Shown here in pieces: positions 33,628-43,500 of a stretch of 64,000 nucleotides of DNA. Position 1 is the first letter of the stretch, and each line of letters starts with the position of its first letter. The stretch spans positions 135,720 through 199,719 of the forward strand of contig CAYVBK010000002.1 in the NCBI GenBank assembly GCA_964449465.1, in the 5' to 3' direction. Below the pieces are notes generated by a model that saw only the letters and a list, made by a program, of their open reading frames with translations, searched no databases and was not told the origin of the DNA. The DNA is from CAYRXM01 sp964449465 (lineage in GTDB: Bacteria > Chloroflexota > Anaerolineae > JAFGEY01). Position numbers and translations under genes: made by a program.

Positions 33628-34299
33628 ATGAATCGAACGGATGCGGTTTATCCCATTTCGTTGGGGATGGTTCAGGCATTTTTGCTGCGCGGAGAACGCG
33701 CTGTCCTGGTTGACGCCGGTATGCCCGGACACGAGGCGCGGATTCTCAAACAGATCGAGGCGGCCGGAGTGGCCCGCGGCGACGTCGGACTGATCGTGAT
33801 CACCCATGTGCACACCGACCATTGCGGCGCTCTGGCCGCGCTCCAGGCGGCTACGGGCGCTCGAGTCGCCGTCCATCGCAGCGAGGCCGATCTGTTGCGG
33901 CAGGGGCGCAGCCAGGTAATAGTGCCGACCAATGCGGTGGGGCGGTTGGCGGTCAGAGTCATTCCCACGCCGACCCAACTGGCCGGTGTTTCGCCCGATG
34001 TGCTGATTGACGATGAATTAGACCTGGCCACATGGGGTGTGCAGGGCAAGGTGATTTCGACACCTGGACATACGCCCGGTTCGCTGTCGGTGTGCCTGGA
34101 AAGCGGCGATGCCATCATTGGCGATTTGCTGATGGGACGATTTTTCAGGCGCGGCGTGCCGACGATGCCCTTTCTTGCCACCGACCCGGCACAGGTGTAT
34201 GCCAGCGTGCGGCGTGTACTGGCCTGTCGCCCCATTCGCATTTGGGCCGCGCATGCGGGACCCTGGTCGCCCGATGCGCTTGAAAAGATAAAGGAATGA
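33628..34299 (+). CDS. Metallo-beta-lactamase-fold hydrolase (glyoxalase II-like)
   Basis: 223 residues from the ATG at 33628 (AAAAGGAG at 6-nt spacing). The HxHxDH motif is THVHTDHCG, with later metal ligands in STPGHTPGS (His), GDAIIGDLL (Asp) and WAAHAGPWSP (His). The pattern fits the glyoxalase II / lactonase branch of the superfamily. It is cytosolic and starts 2 nt after the LPETG protein gene. Substrate unknown. Confidence 0.88.
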   Translation: MNRTDAVYPISLGMVQAFLLRGERAVLVDAGMPGHEARILKQIEAAGVARGDVGLIVITHVHTDHCGALAALQAATGARVAVHRSEADLLRQGRSQVIVPTNAVGRLAVRVIPTPTQLAGVSPDVLIDDELDLATWGVQGKVISTPGHTPGSLSVCLESGDAIIGDLLMGRFFRRGVPTMPFLATDPAQVYASVRRVLACRPIRIWAAHAGPWSPDALEKIKE

Positions 34300-34302
34300 A
34301 CG

Positions 34303-35997
34303 ATGCCTGATGTACAGTTTAACACCTTTTATCGCTATCAAGACCTGACCCTCATTTTGCAGGCCTATGCGCAAGAGTATCCCCAATTTGTGCGTCTGGA
34401 AAGCATTGGCAAGAGCTATGAAGGGCGCGACATCTGGCTGGCGACGGTGACGTGCTGGCAGAGCGGCGAGGATGGCGACAAGCCGGCTCTGTGGGTAGAT
34501 GGCAACATTCACGCTTCTGAGGTCTCGCCTTCGACCTTGTGCCTGTACCTGATCCACAAACTGGTCACAGGCTATGGACAGTCGCCGGATGTGACCCGCT
34601 GCCTGGATTCGCGGGTGTTTTACATCTGCCCGCGCGTCGGCCCCGACGGAGCCGAATGGGCCCTGGCCGACCAGCCCAAGATCGTCCGCTCCAGTACCCG
34701 CCCCTATCCGTACGACGAAGAGCCGTTGGGGGGGCTGGTCGAGGAGGATGTGGACGGCGATGGGCGCATGTTGTGGATGCGCGTGCCAGACGCCAACGGG
34801 GCGTGGAAGGTCTGCGCTCAAGAGCCGCGTTTGCTGGTGCGCCGCGACCCCACCGAGGTGGGTGGCGAGTATTATCGCCTGCTGCCCGAAGGGACGATCC
34901 GTGATTATGATGGAGTTATGATCCGGATGCAGCCGAAAAAGGAGCGGCTCGACCTGAACCGCAACTTTCCGATCTGGCGGCAGGAACACGAGCAGCCCGG
35001 CGCGGGGCCATATCCCACCTCTGAGCCTGAGGTGCGTGCTGTGGCAGATTTTATCGCCCATCATCGCAATATCACCGGATGTGTCGCTTTTCACACCTAC
35101 AGCGGTGTGCTGCTGAGGCCCTATTGCGACAAGAGCGACGAAGCGTTTCCGGCCGAAGACCTGTGGACCTATCAAAAGATCGGCCAAAAAGGGCGCGACC
35201 TCACCGGCTATCCGGCGGTGTCGGTGCATCACGACTTTCGCTATCACCCCAATCAGGTTTTATCGGGCGGCGGCATGGACTGGCAGTATGAACACCTGGG
35301 ATTATTTGCCTGGGGCGTAGAGTTGTGGAGTCCGCAGCGACAGGCCGGCATCGCCGAATACAAGTTTATCGAGTGGTTCCGCGAACATCCATTGGAAGAT
35401 GATCTCAAGATGCTTAAATGGAGCGATGAGAAATTGCACGGCAAAGGATACATCAGCTGGTATCCCTTTGATCACCCACAGTTGGGGCGCGTCGAGTTGG
35501 GCGGCTGGAACCAGTTGTATGCCTGGCGCAACCCGCCGGCCGAATTTTTGGAGCAGGAAATTGCCCCGCTGGCCGATTGGCTGGTGTGGCATTTGCTCAT
35601 CTCGCCGCGCCTGGAACTGTATCAGGCCGAGGCCAAGCCGCTGGGGCAGGGTGCTTATCGCGTGCGGCTGGTGGTGCAAAACACCGGCTGGCTGCCTTCG
35701 TATGTCACCAAAAAGGCTTTGGAGAAAAAGGCAGTGCGCGGCGTGGTCTGCGAGATCAAACTGCCCGATGGCGCAACGCTGGAAACAGGCAAACTGCGCG
35801 AGGAATTGGGACAGTTGGAAGGACGGGCTTATCAAGAGGCCCTTCCGGGCGAAGATGAAACCACCGACCGGCTCAAGGTCGAATGGGTGGTGCGCGCCCC
35901 ACAAGGTGGGGTGGTGCAGTTGACGGCCCGGCACGAGCGTGCCGGTACACGACATATCAATCTGGAATTGACAGGAGGATCGCAAGACATTTTATGA
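34303..35997 (+). CDS. M14 family zinc carboxypeptidase
   Basis: 564 residues. The zinc site is complete: His70 and Glu73 in NIHASEV, and His264 in AFHTYSG. The catalytic Glu340 lies in WGVELWSP, and substrate-binding residues appear in LNRNFP. The N-terminal catalytic domain (about 5-430) is followed by a beta-rich domain (about 435-555). There is no recognisable signal peptide, unusual for M14 enzymes, so it may act inside the cell on peptides or peptidoglycan fragments. It starts 3 nt after the preceding stop and overlaps the next gene by 4 nt. Confidence 0.92.
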   Translation: MPDVQFNTFYRYQDLTLILQAYAQEYPQFVRLESIGKSYEGRDIWLATVTCWQSGEDGDKPALWVDGNIHASEVSPSTLCLYLIHKLVTGYGQSPDVTRCLDSRVFYICPRVGPDGAEWALADQPKIVRSSTRPYPYDEEPLGGLVEEDVDGDGRMLWMRVPDANGAWKVCAQEPRLLVRRDPTEVGGEYYRLLPEGTIRDYDGVMIRMQPKKERLDLNRNFPIWRQEHEQPGAGPYPTSEPEVRAVADFIAHHRNITGCVAFHTYSGVLLRPYCDKSDEAFPAEDLWTYQKIGQKGRDLTGYPAVSVHHDFRYHPNQVLSGGGMDWQYEHLGLFAWGVELWSPQRQAGIAEYKFIEWFREHPLEDDLKMLKWSDEKLHGKGYISWYPFDHPQLGRVELGGWNQLYAWRNPPAEFLEQEIAPLADWLVWHLLISPRLELYQAEAKPLGQGAYRVRLVVQNTGWLPSYVTKKALEKKAVRGVVCEIKLPDGATLETGKLREELGQLEGRAYQEALPGEDETTDRLKVEWVVRAPQGGVVQLTARHERAGTRHINLELTGGSQDIL

Positions 35998-36332
35998 GAA
36001 CGGTTTTATTGCTGCTGGCATCGAACACGTTTATGACCCTGGCCTGGTACGGTCACCTCAAGTTTGCCAAGGGTAAAGAAACGCCTATGTTGATCTTGAT
36101 CTTGATCAGCTGGGGCATTGCCTTTTTCGAGTACTGCTTTCAGGTGCCGGCCAACCGCCTGGGCTATGGTCAGTTTACGGTCACGCAGCTCAAGATCATT
36201 CAAGAAGTAGTTTCGGTGGCAGTTTTTATCGTTTTCGCCATCCTGGTGTTGGGCGAACGGCTGCGCTGGAACCATATCGCCGCGCTGGGCCTGATTTTGG
36301 GCGCGGTGTATCTGGCTGTAGCCGTCAAGTGA
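35994..36332 (+). CDS. DUF486 small membrane protein (DMT family)
   Basis: 112 residues, four hydrophobic helices. RTVLLLLASNTFMTLAWYGH at the start, the SWGIAFFEYCFQVPANRLGY centre and QLKIIQEVVSVAVF with LGERLRWNH are signature segments of DUF486, a group related to drug/metabolite transporters. The ATG at 35994 overlaps the carboxypeptidase stop (ATGA). Transported substrate unknown. Confidence 0.9.
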   Translation: MRTVLLLLASNTFMTLAWYGHLKFAKGKETPMLILILISWGIAFFEYCFQVPANRLGYGQFTVTQLKIIQEVVSVAVFIVFAILVLGERLRWNHIAALGLILGAVYLAVAVK

Positions 36333-36365
36333 TCGGGTGGACATTTTTTTCAAGGGAGAAGAAAA

Positions 36366-37427
36366 ATGAAGATCAAGAAACAGATTTATGGTCAAATGGC
36401 CGATGGGACGCCGGTGCCGCTGTACATGCTGGTCAACGACCAGGGGATGACGGCCCAGATCACGCCTTATGGCGGCATTGTGGTCAGCCTCTTAACCCCT
36501 GACCGCAGCGGACAAATGGGCGATGTGGTGCTGGGGTTTGACTCGCTGCCGCCCTATCTGGAGCGCAATCCCTTTTTCGGCTGCCTGGTGGGCCGCTATG
36601 GCAACCGCATTGGCGGGGCACGTTTTACACTAGACGGCGTCGAGTATACGCTGGCCCAAAACAACGGCCCCAATCATCTGCACGGGGGCCTCAAGGGTTT
36701 TGACAAAAAATTGTGGCAGAGCCGGGCGATGGAGATGGATGAGGGACCTGCGCTGGAACTGACCTACACCAGCCCCGACGGCGAAGAGGGGTATCCGGGC
36801 AACCTGGCTGTGACGGTGATGTACACGTTGACCCATGACAATGCGCTTTGGCTAGACTATCAAGCCACCACCGACAAGGCCACCGTCGTCAACCTGACCA
36901 ATCACTCGTATTTCAACCTGTCGGCGGGCGCAAGCTGCGATGTTTTGAGCCACGAGATGATGATCAACGGTGATTTGATCACGCCGGTAGACAACACATT
37001 GATTCCCACCGGCGAACTGCGGTCGGTGACCGGCACGCCGTTTGATTTTCGCCAGCCCACAGCCATTGGCGCACGCATTGACGCCGCCGATGAGCAGATC
37101 GGCTTTGGCGGCGGCTATGATCACAACTGGGTAATCAACGGACTGCCCGGCACGCTGCGCCTGGCCGCCTCGGTTTATGAGCCGATCAGCGGGCGGGTGA
37201 TGGAAGTGCTGACGACCGAGCCGGCCATGCAGTTTTATTCGGGCAACATGATGCCACCGGCAGGCATTCCGGGCAAGGGCGGCCGGGTGTATCACCGGCG
37301 TAATGGTTTTTGCCTGGAAACCCAGCACTATCCCGATTCACCCAACAAACCCCACTTTCCATCTACGGTGCTGTGCCCGTGCCAGACCTATGCCACCACG
37401 ACGGTGTATCGGTTCTCGGCCCGCTGA
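36366..37427 (+). CDS. galM: Aldose 1-epimerase
   Basis: 353 residues, normal length. It interconverts alpha and beta anomers of aldoses such as galactose. Motifs: NRIGGARFTLDG, NHLHGGLKGFDKKLW (His of the active site), TNHSYFNLS (catalytic His), the GYDHNWVIN segment and the C-terminal LETQHYPDSPN with the catalytic Glu. There is no signal peptide. AAGGGAG precedes the ATG. It is the last gene of the long plus-strand block and is followed by a strong terminator. Confidence 0.95.
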   Translation: MKIKKQIYGQMADGTPVPLYMLVNDQGMTAQITPYGGIVVSLLTPDRSGQMGDVVLGFDSLPPYLERNPFFGCLVGRYGNRIGGARFTLDGVEYTLAQNNGPNHLHGGLKGFDKKLWQSRAMEMDEGPALELTYTSPDGEEGYPGNLAVTVMYTLTHDNALWLDYQATTDKATVVNLTNHSYFNLSAGASCDVLSHEMMINGDLITPVDNTLIPTGELRSVTGTPFDFRQPTAIGARIDAADEQIGFGGGYDHNWVINGLPGTLRLAASVYEPISGRVMEVLTTEPAMQFYSGNMMPPAGIPGKGGRVYHRRNGFCLETQHYPDSPNKPHFPSTVLCPCQTYATTTVYRFSAR

Positions 37428-37448
37428 GCAAACCGGGCGACTGGGCAA

Positions 37449-37487
37449 AAAAAAGAATCTCGTGGATGTTCCACGAGATTCTTTTTT
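37449..37487. terminator. Bidirectional rho-independent terminator
   Basis: An 18-bp stem (core AGAATCTCGTGGA / TCCACGAGATTCT, 37454-37466 and 37470-37482) with a 3-nt loop and A/T runs on both sides. It separates galM from the convergent giant surface protein gene. Confidence 0.9.
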
Positions 37488-37569
37488 GTCATCATAACCT
37501 GACCTGGTCCCTCACAGATTTGGACGAGGGTAAACCCCGCTCCGACTAAACCTGCGGAAGGGCAGGCAG

Positions 37570-40500
37570 TTAGCGAGGCGGCAAAGCCTCATCAAGGGGC
37601 GGGTGAGCCTGTAAGACAAGCGGCGATTGTGTGCTACCGCCGGCCGCGACCACGCTCACACCGATGTTGTTATAGGTTTCGCCGGCGATCTCGTGCCGCT
37701 CCCACACCGCGCCATAGTCGGTCAGGGCATTGGCCGAGTCAACCTGGACATAGATAGGTGTGCCGACAGCCAGCGGCCAGTTGAGACGGCTGAGGTTGGC
37801 GTGATAATACTCATCGCCGATGGTCAGCGTACGCGTTTCGCCGGGCTGAATGGGCAGGGCCGCGCCCTCTACGCCCCACACGGCACCTTGCTCGCTACGT
37901 CCATCATTCCATATCTGATTGACGCCATCGGGTATGGGCTGGGGCGCCACATACAGGTCTACCCAGAACGAATCCTGGACGGCCGCATTGCCCTGGTTTT
38001 TGATCACAATAGTGACGCCGTTGGGAGTGGCCGTGATGCTTTCGATCACCAGGTCGGGCGCCGGACCAACCACACTTTTGGACACGATGGGCAAAAAGAC
38101 CAGGAATGTCTTGGGCGCGCCTTGTTCAACATGAGTGGTATGAGAATCCTGCGCCATGACCAGGCCTCCATCATGGTCGCGTCCTTGCGCCGTCACCGTG
38201 TTGACCAGATCGCCCAGGTCGCTTTCCTGGACGGTATAGGCGGCAGTGTAAATCCAGGTCTCGCCGCCGATCAGCAGACCGTCGCCATCATCGCCATCCA
38301 TCAGCGTCGCTGCGCCGGCCACATTGTCTTGCACATCCATATCCGACACTGGCGAGCCGTCGCTGCCTGACGCGTGGCTGATGGTAAAGGTATAGACGAT
38401 TGTCTGACCGACTTGGGCGGTATCTGGTCCATCCTTGCTCACCTGGATCAGTGGGCGGTAGCCTTGATAGACAAACACGGCAGTGACGGTCTTGTCTCCA
38501 TCCATCACCAGGGTGGCCGGATTGTCTGTGCCACCGAGATCGTCGCTCCACCGCTCAAAGGCCCAGTGCGGGTCGGGGACGGCGGTCAACGTGACGATGG
38601 TATTGTGGCGATAGTCTGATGTGTCGGGCAGGCGAGTCACATAGCCTCCGCCGGTCACATTGACGGTCAACGAGTGGTAAACGGGCAGAACTGTCACCGT
38701 CACAGTGGCTGTGCTGAATCCGCCATTGTCATCCCGGACGGTATAGGTCAACACGTCGTCGCCGGTCAGGCCGGACGTCGGTGTATAGATGATTTGGTCG
38801 CCATTGAGAATGGCTGTGCCATAAACAGCCGCACCAACCATGTGAATGGTCAAAATGTCGCCATCGTCTGGGTCGCTGTCGTTAGCCAGGACATCTATGC
38901 TGATGGTGACATTCTCATCGGTGATGGCCGTGTCATCTTGGACGATAGGGGCATCGTTGAGGCCGTTGATGGTGACGGTAACGCGAGCTGTGGCGGTAAA
39001 GACGCCGTCCGAGACCACATAGCCAAACGTCTCGACAGCCGTCTGCCCGACGGCGAGGTGCTGGAAAGCCAGACCGGGGTCATAGGTCACATTGACGCCG
39101 TGATTGACCACGCTGCCCAGCAAACCCGTCGTATCTATAGCGGTAATGGTCAGAGCGTCGCCGTCGTCTGGGTCGCTGTCGTTGGCGAGAACATCTATGC
39201 TGATGGCCGTATCTTGGTCGGTAGCGGCGAGGTCATCCAGAGCAGTCAGGTCGTCGTTGAGGCCGGTGATGGTGACAGTCACGCGGGCGGTGGCGGTGAG
39301 GACACCGTCCGAGACCACATAACCAAACGTCTCGGTGGCCGTCTGCCCGGCGGCGAGGTGCTGGAAGGCCAGGCCGGGGTCATAAGTCACATCGCTCCCG
39401 TTGTTGGTCACGCTGCCCAGCAGACCCGTCGTATCTATGGCGGTAATGGTCAGAGCGGCGCCGTCGTCTGGGTCACTGTCGTTGGCCAGGACGGCGATGC
39501 TGATGGCCGTGTCTTCATCGGTGACGGCCGCATCATCCAGGGCAATGGGCGCATCGTTGAGGCCGTTGATGGTGACGGTGACGTGAGCAGTGGCAGTAAG
39601 GACGCCGTCCGAGACCACATAGCCAAACGTCTCGGTGGCTGTCTGCCCTGCGGCAAGGTGCTGGAAGGCCAGGCCGGGATCGTAGGTCACATCGCTCCCG
39701 TTGTTGGTCACACTGCCCAGCAGACCCGTCGTATCTATGGCGGTAACGGTCAGAGCGGTACTGTCGTCTGGGTCGCTGTCGTTGGCCAGGACGGCGATGC
39801 TGACGGCGGTGTCCTCATCGGTGACGGCTGTATCATCCAGGGCGATGGGCGCATCGTTGAGGCCGTTGATGGTGACGGTGACGTGAGCAGTGGCAGTAAG
39901 GACGCCGTCCGAGACCACATAGCCAAACGTCTCGGTGGCCGTCTGCCCGGCGGCGAGGTGCTGGAAGGCCAGGCCGGGGTCGTAGGTCACATTGACGCCG
40001 TGATTGACCACGTTGCCCAGCAGGCCGGTTGTTTCTACAGCGACGATGGTCAACGTGTCAGCATCAGAGTCGCTGTCATTGGTCAGAACGGCGATGCTGA
40101 CAGCGGTGTCCTCATCGGTGACAGCCGTATCGTCCGCCGCCACCGGCGCAAAATTGATGTCCAGACTGTGCGTGGCCGTGGCCGTGATAGCCTCGCCCTC
40201 AAGGTCGAGACCGCCAACAGTCGCTGTATTGACCAGGGGATCGGGGTCGGTGGCCTGGAGCGTATAGGCTGCCGTCCAGAGCCAGGTTTCGCCACTTTCC
40301 AGGAGGCCGTCGCCGTCATCGCCGCTCATGTAGGTGGCAGGACCGGCGATGTCGTCCGTCACGCTCACCGCGCTCACCGGTGAACCATCGCTGGCCGCGG
40401 CATGAGCGACTGTAAAGGTAAAGGTCACTGTTTCGCCGACGTTGGCCTTGGCCAGGCCGCTCTTGGTCAGAGCCAGCAGCGGGTTGTAGGCCACGTCCAG

Positions 40501-43500
40501 GGTATGCGTGTCGCTATCGGTGACGACCAGGCCCGCCGCGTCGCTCGCTGTCACAGTGACGGTGTTGGTGATCAGGTTGGGGGCGGTGGGCAAGATGGCA
40601 TAGGTGGCAGCATAGACCCAGATTTCGTTCAAGTCCAGCCAGCCATTACCATCGTCACCACCCAGATAGGTGACCGCGCCGGTCAGGTCATCCCATACGG
40701 TCAAATTGTGCAGGCGGGTATCGCCGGCATTGCTTACGCTGAACGTATAGACTGCTGTGCTGCCCACGTTGGCCATCGCCGGGCCTTGCTTGACCACCCG
40801 CACTTGCGGCGTGGCGACCACCGTATCGGACACGACGGCGCTGACAGGACTTGTTACCTGGTCGCTGCGGGCCGAGGCGGTGTTGATGATCAGGTCGCCG
40901 GTATCCAACGGACGGTCGGCCAGGACGACCAGGGTGACGGTGACGACCGAGTCGGCGGCGACGGTGAGGTTGTTCACCAGCACCGGTTGAACGCCGGGCG
41001 TGCCTCCCGCCGAAGGCGGTTGAATGGTCAGGCTGCCGGGGATATAGGTGGTGTGCGCCGGAACAGTGTCGGTGATAACGACGCCGGTATTGTCCAGCGG
41101 TGACTCGTTGACCAAAATCAGGGTGTAGGTGATGCGCTCACCGGGGCGCAGCGGATCGCCGCCCTCGTTAACGCTCGTCTTGGCCAGGGCGAGGGTGGCT
41201 GTGGTCTCCACTGCGCCGATGTCACATTGAGCGCCTTGCGGGCGGGCCACGCCACGCTGGTCTATGCCGTTGACTGGCGATGCAGCGCAGGTGGCCGCGT
41301 TGCCAGTGTTCAACGCCGGGTTGCCGGGCAGGAGCAGGTGCGTCCAGGTGGGGCCGCCGTTATCGGCCAGTGGGCCAAGACGGGCGGCATTGGAATTGTT
41401 GCCAAAGTTGCTACCGCAGGTGGCATCATCGGCCAGGTTACTGACGCCGGTGGTGGCAATGCTGCCGCTACAGTTGGCCGGGCTGTTGCCGGCTACCAGC
41501 GAGTTTCTAAAAACAATGGCGCCGGCGCTAGCGCGACGGACGCCGCCGCCCAGTCCGACCGCCGTATTATTGAAAATGGTCGTGTTGTACAGGTTGGCGT
41601 TGGTATTCACCCACAACGCGCCGCCGTCGCCGCCGGAACGGTTGCCAGAGAGGGTACTGTTGGCCGTGGTCAGCGTGCCGCCGGCCATATAGAGCGCGCC
41701 GCCGCTGTTGCCGGCTATGTTTTCGGCCAGGGTGCTGCGATCCAGGGTGATGTTGCCGTTGGCGCGATAGATGCCGCCGCCGTAGCGGTTGGCCGTGTTG
41801 CCGCGCAAAGTGACGCGGGTGAGCGTGGTATTGCCGTTGACGTACAGCGCGCCGCCGTCGGCGTCGGCCGTCGCGGCAGCGACATTGCCGGCCAGGGTGC
41901 TATCGTTGAGGGTCACGGTGCCGGCCGAGCCATAAATGCCGCCGCCGTCGTCGTTGGCGGTGTTGCTGATGATCTGGGTGTTGTTGAGGGTGGCATTAAC
42001 GGCGGTATAGATGGCTCCGCCGTCGCCATCGGCGGCGAGGTAGGTGGCATTTTGCGCCAGAGTGCTGTCGTTGATGGTCAGCGTGCCACCAGCAGCATAG
42101 AGACCGCCGCCGCGATTGTTGGTGGTATTGCCACGGAGGGTGGCGTTGCGCAGGGTCAGGGTGGAACCGGCATAAATACCGCCGCCCAGATCATTAGCCG
42201 TATTATTGGTCACCTCGATCTGGTCAAACGTAGAAGCCGCGCCAGAGCCTTCCAGATAGAGACCACCGCCATCGCCGCCGGCCCCATTGGCCGTATTACC
42301 GCTGACGGTGACACGCGTCAGGGTGGTGGCCGCCTGGCGCACATAGAGGCCGCCGCCGTTGTTGGTGACCGCCTGGTTGCCGGTGAATTGGCTGTCGGTC
42401 ACAGACAAGACCGAGGTGGTCGCGCCATAGTACAAGAGCGCGCCGCCGGCCCGCTGCGAGCGGTTGTTGGCGAAAACGCTGTCCGAGATGGTCAGCCGGG
42501 AAGCCCCGGCGGCGCTGAGATAGAGGCCGCCGCCACCAGTGTTGGCGGTGACGCTGCGCAGAGTGATGTTGCCGCTGATCACGCTATTGGCGATGATCAC
42601 CTGTGCTGTGGTGTTGCTGAGATAAATGCCGCCGCCATAGGCTGCAACGGTGTTGCCGGTCACGGTACTATCGGTCAAGGTCAGGTTGGAACCGGCGCCG
42701 GCCATATAGAGCGCGCCGCCGGCCCAATCGCCGCTGGTGTCGGGAGCGCGGTTGTTGTTCAGCGTGCTTTGGGTGATCGTTACGGTGGTCTGGTAGACAT
42801 ACAGGCCGCCGCCGCTGCGGTCGGTGGCCTCGTTGGCGTTGACCTGGCTGCGACTGACCGTCAACTGCCCCGGAATGGTGTTGCTGTTGTTGTAAAAATA
42901 AACGCCGCCGCCAAATCGCTCGGCGATGTTGTTCGAGATGCTGCTGTCGGCAACATTCAACCTGACACCGACCCCGTATAGATAGATGCCGCCGCCCTGT
43001 GCGGCGTCGTTGTCCTCGGTGCTTTCATTACTGTCAATCACGCTGCCGTTGCGGACAACCATCTGGATATAGTTGCCAGAGGCATAAATGCCCGCGCCGG
43101 TGCGCCCGACCAGGTTGTGGGATACCGAACTGTGATCCAGGGTCAGCGCGGTGTTCAGGCCGGTGAGATAGATGCCGCCGCCAACGCGAGCGGCAGTGGC
43201 GGCGCGGTTGCCGTCCACCGTGCTATTGGTGATGGACACCAGCGTTTGGTCGGCCCAGATGCCGCCGCCGTTGTATAGCGTGGCCTCGTTGTTGTTGACC
43301 CGGCTGTCGGTGATGGTCAGGCGGGCCTGGTCGGTGTCGCTGTTGCCGTCCATAAAGATCGCCCCGCCATAGTTGACCGAGGTGTTGGTGGAGACAGTGC
43401 TGGCCGAGATGGTGAGGGCGGCACGGTTGCCGAAGAGATAGATAGCCCCGCCATAGGCATACGTGTCATTGTCGGCGGTTGAATTGCCGGTGAGCGCGCT

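Noticed and set aside
38951..40150. CRISPR-like periodic repeat
   Set aside because: Units are 300 bp, contiguous and in frame with a gene; they encode protein domains and there are no spacers.
38674..42981. Two large plus-strand open frames (569 and 584 codons) opposite the giant surface protein
   Set aside because: They mirror the repeat structure of the real gene (repetitive Gly/Val/Asp patterns) and carry no domain or start signal.
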